Positions 34,834 through 45,047 of a DNA stretch of 64,000 nucleotides are shown here, one piece after another. The notes under the pieces are model-generated. The model did no database searches, was not told the origin of the DNA, and saw only the letters and a program-made list of their open reading frames with translations. The translations under genes and the position numbers were made by a program. Within the stretch, counting starts at the first letter, position 1. Every line of letters begins with the position of its first letter. Location: NCBI RefSeq assembly GCF_042433055.1, contig NZ_JBHLWB010000010.1:1-64000 (forward strand), written 5' to 3'. The stretch is from Gallibacterium trehalosifermentans (lineage in GTDB: Bacteria; Pseudomonadota; Gammaproteobacteria; Enterobacterales; Pasteurellaceae).

Positions 34834-34988
34834 AGTATCACCCTTAGAGTTTGTGAGTTGACCATTCTTTGAAACAGCACTTGAATGGATTAAAAGATAA
34901 CCTAATGATAAATCCACTCCATTCTGTTTGTAAATATGGAGAAGATTTTTAATTTCAGAAATATGGCAGGGATCACAAAAATAAAAAA

Positions 34989-35010
34989 ATGCAGTGGAGA
35001 TTCACTGCAT
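34989..35010 (-). terminator. Rho-independent terminator after glmU
   Basis: ATGCAGTG (34989-34996) pairs with CACTGCAT (35003-35010). On the minus strand it is followed by seven T, just past the glmU stop. Confidence 0.88.
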
Positions 35011-35019
35011 TTTTAGGAT

Positions 35020-36405
35020 TTACGCTTTCTTCTTAGTAGGGCGTTGCCAATCTTGGTAATGTTTTTGTGGTACTCTCGTAATGACTAACTCATTTTCCCC
35101 AACATCACGAGTGATTGTTGAGCCTGCGCCAATAGTTGCACCATTAGCAACGGAAACTGGCGCGACAAGTTGCACATCAGAACCAACAAAGACATTATCA
35201 CCAATCGTTGTTTGGAATTTATTTGCACCGTCATAATTACAAGTAATAACACCTGCGCCAATATTACAATCTTTACCAATAACACTGTCGCCAATATAAG
35301 TGAGGTGATTGACTTTAGAGTTTGCTCCTACGGTCGCTTTCTTGATTTCTACGAAATTGCCAACGTGTGTATTATCAGCGAGTTGTGCGCCTGGGCGTAA
35401 ACGTGAGAATGGACCAACTTGTGCTTTATTACCAATGATTGCGTCTTCAAATACAGAATAAGGTTTGATTTCTACATCATCGCCGATTTCAACATTTTTC
35501 AACACACAACCTGCACCAATTTTTACCCGATCCCCGAGTTTTACGACCCCTTCAATAATAACATTGGCATCGATCTCAATATCTTTACCATGCACTAATG
35601 TACCACGTAAATCAAAACGGCTTGGATCTAATAGCGTTACGCCAGCTAACATCAAGCGTTCTGCATTTTTTTGTTGATAATAACGTTCTAAACGAGCAAG
35701 TTGTAAACGGTTGTTCACGCCCTCGACTTCCATTGGATCTTGTGGGTGAACTGCGACGACTTGGCAACCATCTTGATATGCCATCGCAATCACATCAGTG
35801 ATGTAATACTCTTTTTGCGCATTATTGTTGGTTAATTGAGCGAGCCATTTTTTTAAACTTTTCCCATCACAAGCGAGTAAGCCAGTATTTGCTTCTTGGA
35901 TTTTTAATTGTTCTGGGGTGGCGTCTTTTTGTTCCACGATACCTGTAATATTACCTTCTGGTAGATTATTCTCACGCAAGATACGTCCATAGCCTGTTGG
36001 ATCAGCAAGTTTCACGGTCAATAGGGCAATACCATTCTCAGGTTTTGCCGCAAGCAGCAGCTCAATCGTTGTTGCCGAAATTAATGGTCCATCGCCATAT
36101 AACATTACAATGGTTTCATCATCGTTGAAAAAAGGCGCGGCTTGCTGCATAGCGTGCCCCGTTCCTAACTGTTCGGTTTGCAACACCCAGTTGACGTTTT
36201 CATGTGCTAAACGTTGTTGTAGTAATTCTGCACCATGCCCATAAACTAAATGAATATTCTCAGCACCAAGTTGTGCAACAGTATCAATAACGTGTTTTAC
36301 CATTGGTTTACCTGCTATTGGGTGTAGCACTTTTGGTAAATCTGAGTACATTCTAGTCCCTTTACCTGCCGCAAGAATGACGACACTGAATGGAGTTTTA
36401 TTCAT
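35020..36405 (-). CDS. glmU: Bifunctional UDP-GlcNAc pyrophosphorylase/GlcN-1-P acetyltransferase
   Basis: A 461-residue enzyme making UDP-N-acetylglucosamine for peptidoglycan and LPS. The N-terminal uridylyltransferase motif is VILAAGKGTRMYSDLPKVLH near 9-28. The C-terminal half is a left-handed beta-helix of hexapeptide repeats with the acetyltransferase region (NFVEIKKATVG, HLTYIGDSVIG, GAGVITCNYDG). Length fits the family (about 456). The SMR transporter gene lies 16 bp upstream. Confidence 0.97.
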   Translation of the reverse strand: MNKTPFSVVILAAGKGTRMYSDLPKVLHPIAGKPMVKHVIDTVAQLGAENIHLVYGHGAELLQQRLAHENVNWVLQTEQLGTGHAMQQAAPFFNDDETIVMLYGDGPLISATTIELLLAAKPENGIALLTVKLADPTGYGRILRENNLPEGNITGIVEQKDATPEQLKIQEANTGLLACDGKSLKKWLAQLTNNNAQKEYYITDVIAMAYQDGCQVVAVHPQDPMEVEGVNNRLQLARLERYYQQKNAERLMLAGVTLLDPSRFDLRGTLVHGKDIEIDANVIIEGVVKLGDRVKIGAGCVLKNVEIGDDVEIKPYSVFEDAIIGNKAQVGPFSRLRPGAQLADNTHVGNFVEIKKATVGANSKVNHLTYIGDSVIGKDCNIGAGVITCNYDGANKFQTTIGDNVFVGSDVQLVAPVSVANGATIGAGSTITRDVGENELVITRVPQKHYQDWQRPTKKKA

Positions 36406-36421
36406 AATTTCCTCTATCCGA

Positions 36422-36754
36422 TTAATGTCCCGCAGTTTGCGAGAATAAATTGATAATTAATACGCCGATTAAGATAAATGCGATACCAAGAATCGCAGCA
36501 AGATCTAAGTGTTGTTTAAATAAATACCGTCCAATTAGCGCAATAAATAGAATACCGACACCAGACCAGATTGCATAAGTGATTCCAATAGGAATAACTT
36601 GGACAATTTTGGCTAACAAAAAGAAACTGCTGGCATAACAACCTAAGGTAATGAACGTGTAAAGTGGTTGGGTAAAACCGTTGCTATAACGTAAGCTAGT
36701 TGTACCGACCACTTCTAATATAATTGCTAGCAATAGCAATAACCACATTACCAT
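36422..36754 (-). CDS. Small multidrug resistance (SMR) family transporter
   Basis: A 110-residue protein with four hydrophobic helices. Helix 1 carries the essential membrane Glu in LLAIILEVVGTTSLRYSNGF (Glu near 14), and IVQVIPIGITYAIWSGVGI near 46-64 is the SMR signature. The spacing of Glu14 and the YAIWSG motif resembles EmrE/QacE more than Gdx/SugE. Substrate range cannot be read from sequence. It lies 3 bp after srmB and 16 bp before glmU. Confidence 0.88.
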   Translation of the reverse strand: MVMWLLLLLAIILEVVGTTSLRYSNGFTQPLYTFITLGCYASSFFLLAKIVQVIPIGITYAIWSGVGILFIALIGRYLFKQHLDLAAILGIAFILIGVLIINLFSQTAGH

Positions 36755-36757
36755 GGA

Positions 36758-38098
36758 TTATTTCTCCTGATGTTGTTGCGCCAGTCGCACAGCGGTTGGA
36801 ACACGACGCTTGCCAATATTTTTGGTATCACGATGACGTATTTTCACTTTTTTCTTAGCCGCGGCTTCTTTTGCTTCTGCTTTTTTCTGTTTAATCCGTG
36901 CTTTTTGTTTTTTGCTTACTTTTTTCACATCACCATCTTTCGGTGCTTTGGTTCGAGGGGCAAGATCGGCAATGACTCTTGGTTTTAACAGTTCACCTGT
37001 ATAACGGCGAATTTTACCGAGTAGTGGATAATCGTGTGCTTCGACAAAGGAAATGGCTGTCCCTTTTTTCCCTGCTCGAGCGGTACGACCGATACGATGT
37101 AGATAGACATCTGCATTATAAGGTAAGTCAAAATTAAATACGTGTGAAATATCATCAATATCAATACCACGAGCAGCAACGTTAGTGGCAACTAAAACGG
37201 TTACAATACCATCACGTAATTTTTCAATCGCATTATTCCGTTGGGTTTGCGCCATTTCCCCTTCAAGATAAGTGCTGCGAATGCCTCGTTTACGCAATGT
37301 TTCAGACAGTTCACGCACTTCTTCACGCTTACGCACAAAAATAATTCCTTTACTAACCGCTTCATCAGTAATTGCTCGGGCGAGTAATTTGATTTTATGT
37401 TCACGACTATCTGCGTGGTAATACCATTGTTGAATTTTCTTACGTTCACGACGACTGGGTTCTGCATTAATTTCCACAGGATCATTCAGTAACCGCTCTG
37501 CAAAATCGGTTAACGCTTTGCCCTCTAATGTTGCCGAGAACAGCAGGGTTTGTTTACGCCAACGAGTTTCAGCTGCGATCTGTTCGGCATCTTGCCCAAA
37601 CCCCATTTGTAACATGCGATCGGCTTCATCAAAAATTAAAATCTCTACAGCACGACAATCAAAATTCTCTTCTTTAATGTACTGCAATAGCCGCCCTGGT
37701 GTGGCAATGACCATATCTTGATTTTTATTAAAAATTTCACCATGGTTTTGGTAAGCTACGCCACCAGTAATAGTGGCAATACTTAATGAAGTAAAACAAG
37801 CAAGTTGTTCTGCTTGTTCTGCCACTTGCATCGCTAATTCTCGTGTTGGTGTTAAAACTAATACTCTTGGCGCACCAGGTTTACGGCGTGGAAAATCCAA
37901 TAAGTATTGAATGGCAGGTAATAAAAAGGCGAGTGTTTTACCTGTTCCTGTTGGTGATGATCCTAATACATCACGGGCATTCATCGCAGCAGGGATCGCT
38001 TCACATTGAATCGCAGTTGGTCTGGATAGTCCTTTTTTAGTTAAGGCTTTTAATAATTCAGGTGCGAGATCAAATTCTTCAAAGGTCGCAATAGTCAT
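36758..38098 (-). CDS. srmB: DEAD-box RNA helicase SrmB
   Basis: A 446-residue helicase for early 50S subunit assembly. Motifs in order are PTGTGKT near 50, PTRELAMQ near 87, DEADRMLQMGF near 155, SATLEGK near 190 and HRIGRTARAGKKG near 335. The last 60 residues form a strongly basic Lys/Arg tail. It is divergent from trmN6 (yfiC), as in E. coli. Confidence 0.93.
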   Translation of the reverse strand: MTIATFEEFDLAPELLKALTKKGLSRPTAIQCEAIPAAMNARDVLGSSPTGTGKTLAFLLPAIQYLLDFPRRKPGAPRVLVLTPTRELAMQVAEQAEQLACFTSLSIATITGGVAYQNHGEIFNKNQDMVIATPGRLLQYIKEENFDCRAVEILIFDEADRMLQMGFGQDAEQIAAETRWRKQTLLFSATLEGKALTDFAERLLNDPVEINAEPSRRERKKIQQWYYHADSREHKIKLLARAITDEAVSKGIIFVRKREEVRELSETLRKRGIRSTYLEGEMAQTQRNNAIEKLRDGIVTVLVATNVAARGIDIDDISHVFNFDLPYNADVYLHRIGRTARAGKKGTAISFVEAHDYPLLGKIRRYTGELLKPRVIADLAPRTKAPKDGDVKKVSKKQKARIKQKKAEAKEAAAKKKVKIRHRDTKNIGKRRVPTAVRLAQQHQEK

Positions 38099-38191
38099 AA
38101 AATTTCTCTAATGTATAAAATTAGCCTCGAATTATAGCGAAATTTTATTAAAATATCCTTACTCAATCCTCGGTGTGCATAATATTCTCTG

Positions 38192-38923
38192 ATGATAGAA
38201 CGTTCTGGTTTTCAATTTAAACAATTTAAAATTTATCATGACCAATGTGCGATGAAAGTTGGTACAGATGGTGTGTTACTTGGCGCTTGGGCAGATATAA
38301 CACAAACTGACACAATTTTAGATTTAGGGTGTGGAACAGGATTAATTGCCTTGATGTTAGCACAACGAACAGCAGAAAATTGCCAAATTACGGCGGTGGA
38401 AATTGAGAACAATGCGTATCGACAAGCAGTAGAGAATGTGGCAATGTCGCCATGGCAAGTGCGTGTAAATGTAATACACGGTGATGCTGTCGAGTTTTGT
38501 CAACAAACTACACAACGATTTGATTTAATTGTGGCAAATCCACCTTATTTTGCCACGGCGAATAAATGTCGAGATGATTCTCGAGAAATAGCACGTTATT
38601 TAGGTAATTCTTCACATCTGGCTTGGTTAAAAGCAGCGAGAGCCTGCTTAAGTGAACGAGGCAAAATACAAGTTGTGTTACCTTTTGCAGCTGGAATGAC
38701 ATTGTTACAACAGCTACAAGCAGAGAACATTGGCTTAACGTGTGAACATCTTTGTGAAGTGATTACTAAGACAGGAAAATCAGCACAACGCATTTTATTA
38801 AGTTTTGTGCCTAGTGAGTTAGCAAGCAGAACAAAGCATTCAAAACTGACCATTTATACCGAACAACATCATTATCATTCAGATGTGATTCCACTTTTCC
38901 AACCTTTTTATTTAAAGTTGTAA
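38192..38923 (+). CDS. trmN6: tRNA1(Val) A37 N6-methyltransferase
   Basis: A 243-residue SAM-dependent methyltransferase (YfiC). The SAM motif is LDLGCGTGLIALMLA near 44-58, and the adenine-N6 motif NPPYF in LIVANPPYFATANK near 112. Length matches E. coli YfiC (245). Divergent from srmB with about 93 bp between. Confidence 0.93.
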   Translation: MIERSGFQFKQFKIYHDQCAMKVGTDGVLLGAWADITQTDTILDLGCGTGLIALMLAQRTAENCQITAVEIENNAYRQAVENVAMSPWQVRVNVIHGDAVEFCQQTTQRFDLIVANPPYFATANKCRDDSREIARYLGNSSHLAWLKAARACLSERGKIQVVLPFAAGMTLLQQLQAENIGLTCEHLCEVITKTGKSAQRILLSFVPSELASRTKHSKLTIYTEQHHYHSDVIPLFQPFYLKL

Positions 38924-39209
38924 TTTCTCTTCATCTTTTGTTTTGGGTATAAGGTATGTAAATAATAACTTATTTGCCTGAGTAGTCCATTCTCAATAAT
39001 GCCTTCTAAAAATTTATCATAAATGACACTCTTGACATTTTGTTGAAAAATCTATGTTTGGCTTGAAAATGAGCAATTAACACTTTTTCTGTGGGTACTA
39101 CAGGAACTGTGTGCTAACAAGATGTTTCATTATAATTTTCTTAATTATCATTAACTTAGGTTTTTAATGAACTTATTTGACTTCTGAATATTGTGTAAAT
39201 TTTCGAAAA

Positions 39210-39239
39210 TTTTGCGGGGGGGGGTATTGAGAATATTTT
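39210..39239 (+). promoter_or_regulatory. Candidate phase-variable promoter with poly-G9 spacer
   Basis: TTTTGC (39210-39215) and TATTTT (39234-39239) could be -35 and -10 elements with an 18-bp spacer made of nine G plus nine bases. Slippage in the tract would change the spacing. The tract is directly seen; the promoter elements are weak matches and inferred. Confidence 0.45.
39216..39224 (+). repeat. Poly-G tract (G9) 103 bp upstream of the adhesin start
   Basis: Nine G in a row preceded by C and followed by TATTGAG, in otherwise AT-rich noncoding DNA. This length is in the slippage-prone range. Confidence 0.9.
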
Positions 39240-39327
39240 TGTTAATTCGGTAAAATGTAAACTTTACTTATATTGAAAATGGAATACAAAGATTTTATTT
39301 GTTAGAAATAACTATAAGGGAGTATAA

Positions 39328-42300
39328 ATGGCTTTATTACTTATTGCAAGAAAATCTGGAAAGCAAGTTAATTTATCAAAATTAGCTAAAAATGGGAAAT
39401 ATACCGAGCTAGCAGTACCAGGTGAAGAATATTATTTAATTGATACAGCCACAGGAAAAACACCAGAAGATGTGAAAGTCTCTCGTAAAGGAGATGATCT
39501 CATTATCAGTAGTGAAAAAGAAAATATGGAGGTCATCATCGATGAATTTTGGCATGAATGTTCTCCGAATGATCAATGTTATGCAATTTTTGATGTACCT
39601 GCGACGGAAACCGCCGAAGCAGGACAAGTCATTGTTACACAAACGGGACCAGATGTTAGTGCGTTTGAATCAGGTATGGTTGGTGTTTTACCTGAAGGAC
39701 ATACCATTAGTCCTTGGATTTATGCAGGGCTTGGTGCCGCTGCGTTATTAGGTGTTGCAGCTGGTGCTGGTGGTGGCAGTGGTGGTTCTAGCCAACCAGC
39801 AAAAGATACAACTGCCCCGATGATTGATACAGATACGTTAAAAGTGTCTGGGGGAGGGTATCAGGTCTCTGGTAAGACAGAACCTGGGGCAACGGTAACG
39901 ATTAAAGACGAAAATGGTCAACCAATCGGTACAGGTACAGCAGATGAAAATGGTAATTTCACTGTAAATCTTAACCCGCCAAAAAATAATGGTGAAACTT
40001 TAACAGTAGAAGCAAGCGATAAAGCAGGTAATACGTCTGTGCCAGCCACAGTAACGGCAGATGATAAAACAGCTCCAACAATCGAAGCTGATAGCTTAGA
40101 TATTTCTGATGATGGTAGCCAAGTGTCTGGTAAGACAGAACCAAGTGCAACGGTAACGATTAAAGACGAAAACGGTCAACCAATCGGCACAGGTACAGCA
40201 GATGAAAATGGTAATTTCACTGTAAATCTTAACCCGCCAAAAAATAATGGTGAAACTTTAACAGTAGAAGCAAGCGATAAAGCAGGTAATACGTCTGTGC
40301 CAGCCACAGTAACGGCAGATGATAAAACGGCTCCAACAATCGAAGCTGATAGCTTAGATATTTCTGATGATGGTAGCCAAGTGTCTGGTAAGACAGAACC
40401 TGGGGCAACGGTAACGATTAAAGACGAAAATGGTCAACCAATCGGTACAGCGATAGCGGATAACAACGGTAACTTTGATGTGTCAATTAACCCTGCGAAA
40501 ACTAATGGTGAAACTTTAACTGCAGAGGCGACAGACAAAGCAGGTAACAAGTCTGAGCCAGCGACTGTGGTAGCAGATGGATCAGCACCAACTGAAGATA
40601 AGACTGCGCCAGTAATCGAAGAGGGGAGCTTAACGGTGTTAGGCAATGGTAGCCAAGTGTCTGGTAAGACAGAACCTGGGGCAACCGTAACCGTTAAAGA
40701 TGCAAACGATCATGTTATCGGCACAGGTACAGCAGATGACAAAGGTAATTTCACGGTAGATTTAGATTCTCCAAAAAACAATGGTGAAACCTTGAGCGTA
40801 GTTGCTTCTGATGCAGCAGGTAATAACTCTAATTCTGCAAATGTAACTGCACCAACTGGCGATACTTCGCCAACTGATGGCACTGCGCCAGCTGACGGTT
40901 CTGCACCATCAGGCGGCACAACGCCAATAAATGGCTCAGAAGACTCAAATGATTCTGATGCAACAAACAATGCTCCAGAATTAACAGTAACGTTAGCGGA
41001 TAGTGTGAAAAATGGTATTACAGAAGATTCTGCAACAGCAGGTCAAGTGATTGCTACTGCTGCTGTAGCTGATGAAAGTGGTGCGCCGATTACTTATACA
41101 TTGCAAAACAATGATAATGGGTTCTATCAGGTTGATGAAAATGGCAATATTACTTTAACCCAAGCTGGGGCAGATCAAGTGAATGCAGGTAAGCCATTAC
41201 CTGAGATTCGTGTTCAAGCGACGGATAATAATGGTGTAAGCAAATCAGGATCTGCGACCGCACCGACAGTAACGCCAACCATTCCAGGGGATACTAATAA
41301 TGATGGACAAGCAGATAGCGCCCCAAGTTTATCAATTCCTGAAGCGGCAGACGGCGTGAGTGCGGAAGAGTTGGCAGATGGTATTCAAATTCCAGTAACC
41401 CTACCTGCGAATAGTGAAGTGGGGGATACCGTTGAATTAACTGTTAAGTCGCCAAATAGTGAGACGCCAATTACTATCACTCATGTTATTGGTGAGAATG
41501 ATATCAAAGATGGTCCGAATGGTACTAAAGTAGTTGATGTCATCATACCACAAGATCAACTTCCAACTAATCAAGAAGGATCACGCGATGGCAATTATAC
41601 TGTTTCTGCTAAAGTGAAAGATCAAGCAGATAATAGCAGTTTAGCTAGTGAGGAAGTTCCTTTTACTATTAATGCTGGGACAACAGATACCCCAGCTGAT
41701 GCACCTACTGATAACTCAGTAAGCAAACCAGTTTGGAATGATGAGCCTAAAGATGGTTATGCAGATAATGGCGTACTTTCAGGTACTGTTGCAAATGCTG
41801 GCACAGGAGCTAAAGCTACCTTACTAAATGCAGATGGGCGACCAGTTATCGGCGCAGATAATCAACCAATTACAGCGACTGTTGATGAGAGTGGCGCATT
41901 TACTTTCCCAGGTATCAAAGCAGATGGTACGCACTATAAAGTTAAAGTAACTGATGCTGAGGGGAATAGCAGCGAACCAAGTGATGAGATTACATTGGAC
42001 AATGTGGCACCAAAAGCCCCAACTGTACAAGCTAAGCCAAATGCTGTTGATGTGGGCTTACCAGCAAATGCAAACATTGGTGATACTGTGGTTGTTTCAC
42101 AGGGAGATGATAGTACGCCAATCACCTTGACTAAAACAGCGACTGGTTGGGAAGCATCTGACGCTGATAATGTAACGATTAACAATGGGGTTGCGACGAT
42201 TAGTAATGTACCAGCGGGTACAACAGTAACGGCAGTGGCCAGAGACAAAGCGGGGAATGAATCTACCGCTAATAGTACTACGGTTGTCGAAATGCCAACT

Positions 42301-44817
42301 GTTGAGAGCCTTAATATCACTAACGATGATAAAGACAGCGACGCTACAGGCTTGCAAGTAACGGATAACGTATTGAACTATACTTATACCTTAGGCGGTG
42401 ATTTAACCACAACAGAGGATAAACAAGTCCGTGTGCAGCTATTAGATGAAAATGGTGCCGTGGTAGGAACCCCACAATACAATGCGTTATCTGCTGGCGA
42501 GAATACAGGTAGCTTTGACGTTACTGGTGTTGATGGTAAAAACTATACTGTGCAAGTTGATATTGTGGATAAAAACTCACATGAGCCACTGGTTACAGGC
42601 AAAACGGCTGAGGCTAATATCGATAACGTTACAGAGGAAAACAAATCGTTAAATGATAGCGTACAATCTACGGATAATACGGTAACGATCGATGGCACAA
42701 CGGAAAACTTTGGTACACCACAAGATGACAAAGTTCACAACGTGGATAACAGCAAAGCGGTTTATAATCCAAAACTTGACTGGGAAATGCGTTGGAATGA
42801 TGACACGATGCCTAATTTCTATAGATTTGCGAGTGGTAATGGTGATAATAACGATGGTAAAGAGTATCACAATGATCACGCGCCAGGTTGGGCAAATCCA
42901 GAACGAGGTCAAGGTTATTACTTTACTTGGAATGGTGATAATGAACGCGGCGATGTGATCAATGTAGCTAAAGTGCGTACAGATGATGGTTATGACACAG
43001 AATTTCGTAAAGGGTTGATTGGGACAGAAGATGGGGACTTACGCTTCGATCTTAATACAGGCGCAGGTGGAGCAGACTATATTACTGCTAATGGTATTGT
43101 GGGGAGTGTGCGTATTATCACCAATGAGGGCGATGATGTTATCCGTACAGGCTTCTTAGCTGGTACAAATAGCTTCAGTGGTGCTAACTTCAATGGTTCA
43201 CAACAATTTATTATGGGAGAGGGGAACGATATTGTAGAGATTACCAGCACAGCAGCCGCTTCTGGTTATGCTGTATATAGCCCGAAAGATCAATCGTCCT
43301 TGTTCTATACCAATGCTAAGTTTGATATGGGAAGCGGTAACGATACCTTGAATATTGCGGGAACGATTTTTGCGGGTAATGAAACTTCCTCTGGTAACTA
43401 CTTTAACTTAGGTTCTGGTGATGATGTGATGAATACAGGTACCATCACTGGACAAGAGTCAGGATCGGAAGGCAGTAATATTATCAACTTAGGAGCAGGC
43501 AATGATAAATTGACGATTAGTGGTGATGTTACGTCCGATGGTGGTACTGCACGTTTTGCTTTAGTATCTAAGGACGGTAGTGATGTACGTATCACAGGTT
43601 CTCTTACTGGGCGTTCTATTGCCTTAATGGGGGACGGCAATGACTCTATCCGTATTGATGATAACTTGAGTATGGGTGGAGAGCAAGCTAATAACGTTGA
43701 CTGGTTATATACAATGTTTTATAACAATGAAGTCAGTGGCGCTTCTAATCAAATTAATGAAAATTTGTATCAGTACTACAATGATATTGCGATGTCTTAC
43801 TACCGTACGTTCTATGGTAACTTGGGTAAAACTGTAGAAGGTAACCATACGAGAACTTATTCTGAATTAGAACAGTATATTGTTGATCGTATAAAAGCAA
43901 GTAATGCGAAAGCTTCTGATAGAAATAACGATTTGGGTACAGGTAATTGGGATAGTGATATCTATACCGCAGCACGTATCGACTTGGGTGAGGGCAACAA
44001 CACCTTAAGCGTAGGTGGCTCAACGACTGGCGCACGTATTATAGGTGGCAATCAAGCTGATACCATCAAACTTGGTTTTGATGCAGAGGGTAACCTTGCA
44101 GCTGGTGGTGTAACCAATACCCGTATTTGGACAGGTGCCGAAATTGGTGGTGGTAATGATACTGATATCGTGATGTTGTCAAATGTTCAAAGTAATAACT
44201 ATGTTTATACGGGTATGGGACATGATGATATTCAGTTGTACACAGTGAATGGTACGCACAATGAAGTCCACGCTGGTGCGGGGAATGATATTATCCGCTT
44301 ATATGGTTTAGTGAATAGTTCGCCAAACAATATTTTCGATGGTGGTGCAGATCACGATAAAGTAATTATCGGTACTGCAGAAGATGGTCAAAGTCGCTTT
44401 ATTATTGGTGGTAACAATCAAGAGGGCTATGCAAACCTGTGGGGTATTGAGGAAATTGAATTTAACTCAAATATTGAATCAGCAGGTGATATTGTCCGTA
44501 TTGATAGTAGCAATACAGGCGGTGATATGAAAATCCACACCACTGCTGGTTATACTGATGCCCAAAAAGCCTTCAATAAAGTTGAATTGGCTAATATGTG
44601 GCGTAAAGTTGGCGACAGCAGCAAAACACTTGCTGATTGGCAAGCTGATGATAATAACGGCAATGCTGATGGCGTGAAAGTTGATGTGTCTATGAACGCC
44701 ACTACGGATACTAGAACTTATCATGTGTATGAAGCGACCTATACCGACAATGTAACAGGTACATCGTCAATTCATCATGTGTTTATAGAAGATCAGATTA
44801 GTGTTACTATCCTTTAA
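39328..44817 (+). CDS. Giant BapA-type repeat adhesin, probably type I secreted
   Basis: An 1829-residue protein with no Sec signal peptide. Residues 1-125 form a beta-rich prefix like the BapA N-terminal domain. A hydrophobic Ala/Gly segment follows (WIYAGLGAAALLGVAAGAGG, about 131-150), then four Ig-like repeats of about 86-92 residues (160-505), a cadherin-like part near 550-650, and further Ig-like modules to about 1120. The rest has RTX-like Gly-Asp turns (DMGSGNDTLN, NLGAGNDKLT, HAGAGNDIIR). The order of retention prefix, repeats and RTX-like C-terminus fits a cell-surface type I secreted biofilm adhesin. No secretion genes are adjacent. A clear ribosome-binding site (AAGGGAG) precedes the ATG. 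Confidence 0.85.
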   Translation: MALLLIARKSGKQVNLSKLAKNGKYTELAVPGEEYYLIDTATGKTPEDVKVSRKGDDLIISSEKENMEVIIDEFWHECSPNDQCYAIFDVPATETAEAGQVIVTQTGPDVSAFESGMVGVLPEGHTISPWIYAGLGAAALLGVAAGAGGGSGGSSQPAKDTTAPMIDTDTLKVSGGGYQVSGKTEPGATVTIKDENGQPIGTGTADENGNFTVNLNPPKNNGETLTVEASDKAGNTSVPATVTADDKTAPTIEADSLDISDDGSQVSGKTEPSATVTIKDENGQPIGTGTADENGNFTVNLNPPKNNGETLTVEASDKAGNTSVPATVTADDKTAPTIEADSLDISDDGSQVSGKTEPGATVTIKDENGQPIGTAIADNNGNFDVSINPAKTNGETLTAEATDKAGNKSEPATVVADGSAPTEDKTAPVIEEGSLTVLGNGSQVSGKTEPGATVTVKDANDHVIGTGTADDKGNFTVDLDSPKNNGETLSVVASDAAGNNSNSANVTAPTGDTSPTDGTAPADGSAPSGGTTPINGSEDSNDSDATNNAPELTVTLADSVKNGITEDSATAGQVIATAAVADESGAPITYTLQNNDNGFYQVDENGNITLTQAGADQVNAGKPLPEIRVQATDNNGVSKSGSATAPTVTPTIPGDTNNDGQADSAPSLSIPEAADGVSAEELADGIQIPVTLPANSEVGDTVELTVKSPNSETPITITHVIGENDIKDGPNGTKVVDVIIPQDQLPTNQEGSRDGNYTVSAKVKDQADNSSLASEEVPFTINAGTTDTPADAPTDNSVSKPVWNDEPKDGYADNGVLSGTVANAGTGAKATLLNADGRPVIGADNQPITATVDESGAFTFPGIKADGTHYKVKVTDAEGNSSEPSDEITLDNVAPKAPTVQAKPNAVDVGLPANANIGDTVVVSQGDDSTPITLTKTATGWEASDADNVTINNGVATISNVPAGTTVTAVARDKAGNESTANSTTVVEMPTVESLNITNDDKDSDATGLQVTDNVLNYTYTLGGDLTTTEDKQVRVQLLDENGAVVGTPQYNALSAGENTGSFDVTGVDGKNYTVQVDIVDKNSHEPLVTGKTAEANIDNVTEENKSLNDSVQSTDNTVTIDGTTENFGTPQDDKVHNVDNSKAVYNPKLDWEMRWNDDTMPNFYRFASGNGDNNDGKEYHNDHAPGWANPERGQGYYFTWNGDNERGDVINVAKVRTDDGYDTEFRKGLIGTEDGDLRFDLNTGAGGADYITANGIVGSVRIITNEGDDVIRTGFLAGTNSFSGANFNGSQQFIMGEGNDIVEITSTAAASGYAVYSPKDQSSLFYTNAKFDMGSGNDTLNIAGTIFAGNETSSGNYFNLGSGDDVMNTGTITGQESGSEGSNIINLGAGNDKLTISGDVTSDGGTARFALVSKDGSDVRITGSLTGRSIALMGDGNDSIRIDDNLSMGGEQANNVDWLYTMFYNNEVSGASNQINENLYQYYNDIAMSYYRTFYGNLGKTVEGNHTRTYSELEQYIVDRIKASNAKASDRNNDLGTGNWDSDIYTAARIDLGEGNNTLSVGGSTTGARIIGGNQADTIKLGFDAEGNLAAGGVTNTRIWTGAEIGGGNDTDIVMLSNVQSNNYVYTGMGHDDIQLYTVNGTHNEVHAGAGNDIIRLYGLVNSSPNNIFDGGADHDKVIIGTAEDGQSRFIIGGNNQEGYANLWGIEEIEFNSNIESAGDIVRIDSSNTGGDMKIHTTAGYTDAQKAFNKVELANMWRKVGDSSKTLADWQADDNNGNADGVKVDVSMNATTDTRTYHVYEATYTDNVTGTSSIHHVFIEDQISVTIL
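39805..40848 (+). repeat. Four tandem Ig-like coding repeats in the adhesin gene
   Basis: The marker GGTAAGACAG occurs at 39871, 40129, 40387 and 40663, giving periods of 258, 258 and 276 bp. The copies begun by GATAAAAC at about 40063 and 40321 are nearly identical at DNA level over the first half or more; the fourth is more diverged. Such repeats can expand or contract by recombination. Confidence 0.85.
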
Positions 44818-44841
44818 TCTGTCATTATTCTTCTGACTAAT

Positions 44842-44875
44842 ACCCCATTATGCTTCGGTATGATGGGGTTTTTAT
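44842..44875 (+). terminator. Rho-independent terminator after the first adhesin
   Basis: ACCCCAT pairs with ATGGGGT, extended through an inner TTCG-containing loop, followed by a T run, 25 bp after the stop. Confidence 0.9.
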
Positions 44876-45047
44876 TCTGTGGTAACTGTGAATAAACCGT
44901 TTTTTTGATTTAGTTTATAAAACTCTCTCTTATTTCATTTTTAAAACATATTCTCTGTTAAAATCACATCAAGATAAGTGAAATTATCTCTACTTTCAGT
45001 TTAATTTGAACAATTATACAAAAATCACTACCAATCAATCGGTTAAA

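Larger units (their letters stand above)
38924..39327. other. Intergenic region upstream of the first giant adhesin, with G9 tract
   Basis: 404 bp without a gene. The proximal part is AT-rich. The main feature is a run of nine G at 39216-39224, in the probable promoter spacer of the adhesin gene. No terminator for trmN6 is obvious. Confidence 0.7.

Noticed and set aside
39805..40848. CRISPR-like array
   Set aside because: The repeats are 258 bp, in frame and coding for Ig-like domains, not short repeats with unique spacers.
41934..42320. 128-residue minus-strand frame within the first adhesin
   Set aside because: Ser/Val/Thr-rich complement of repetitive coding DNA; shadow.
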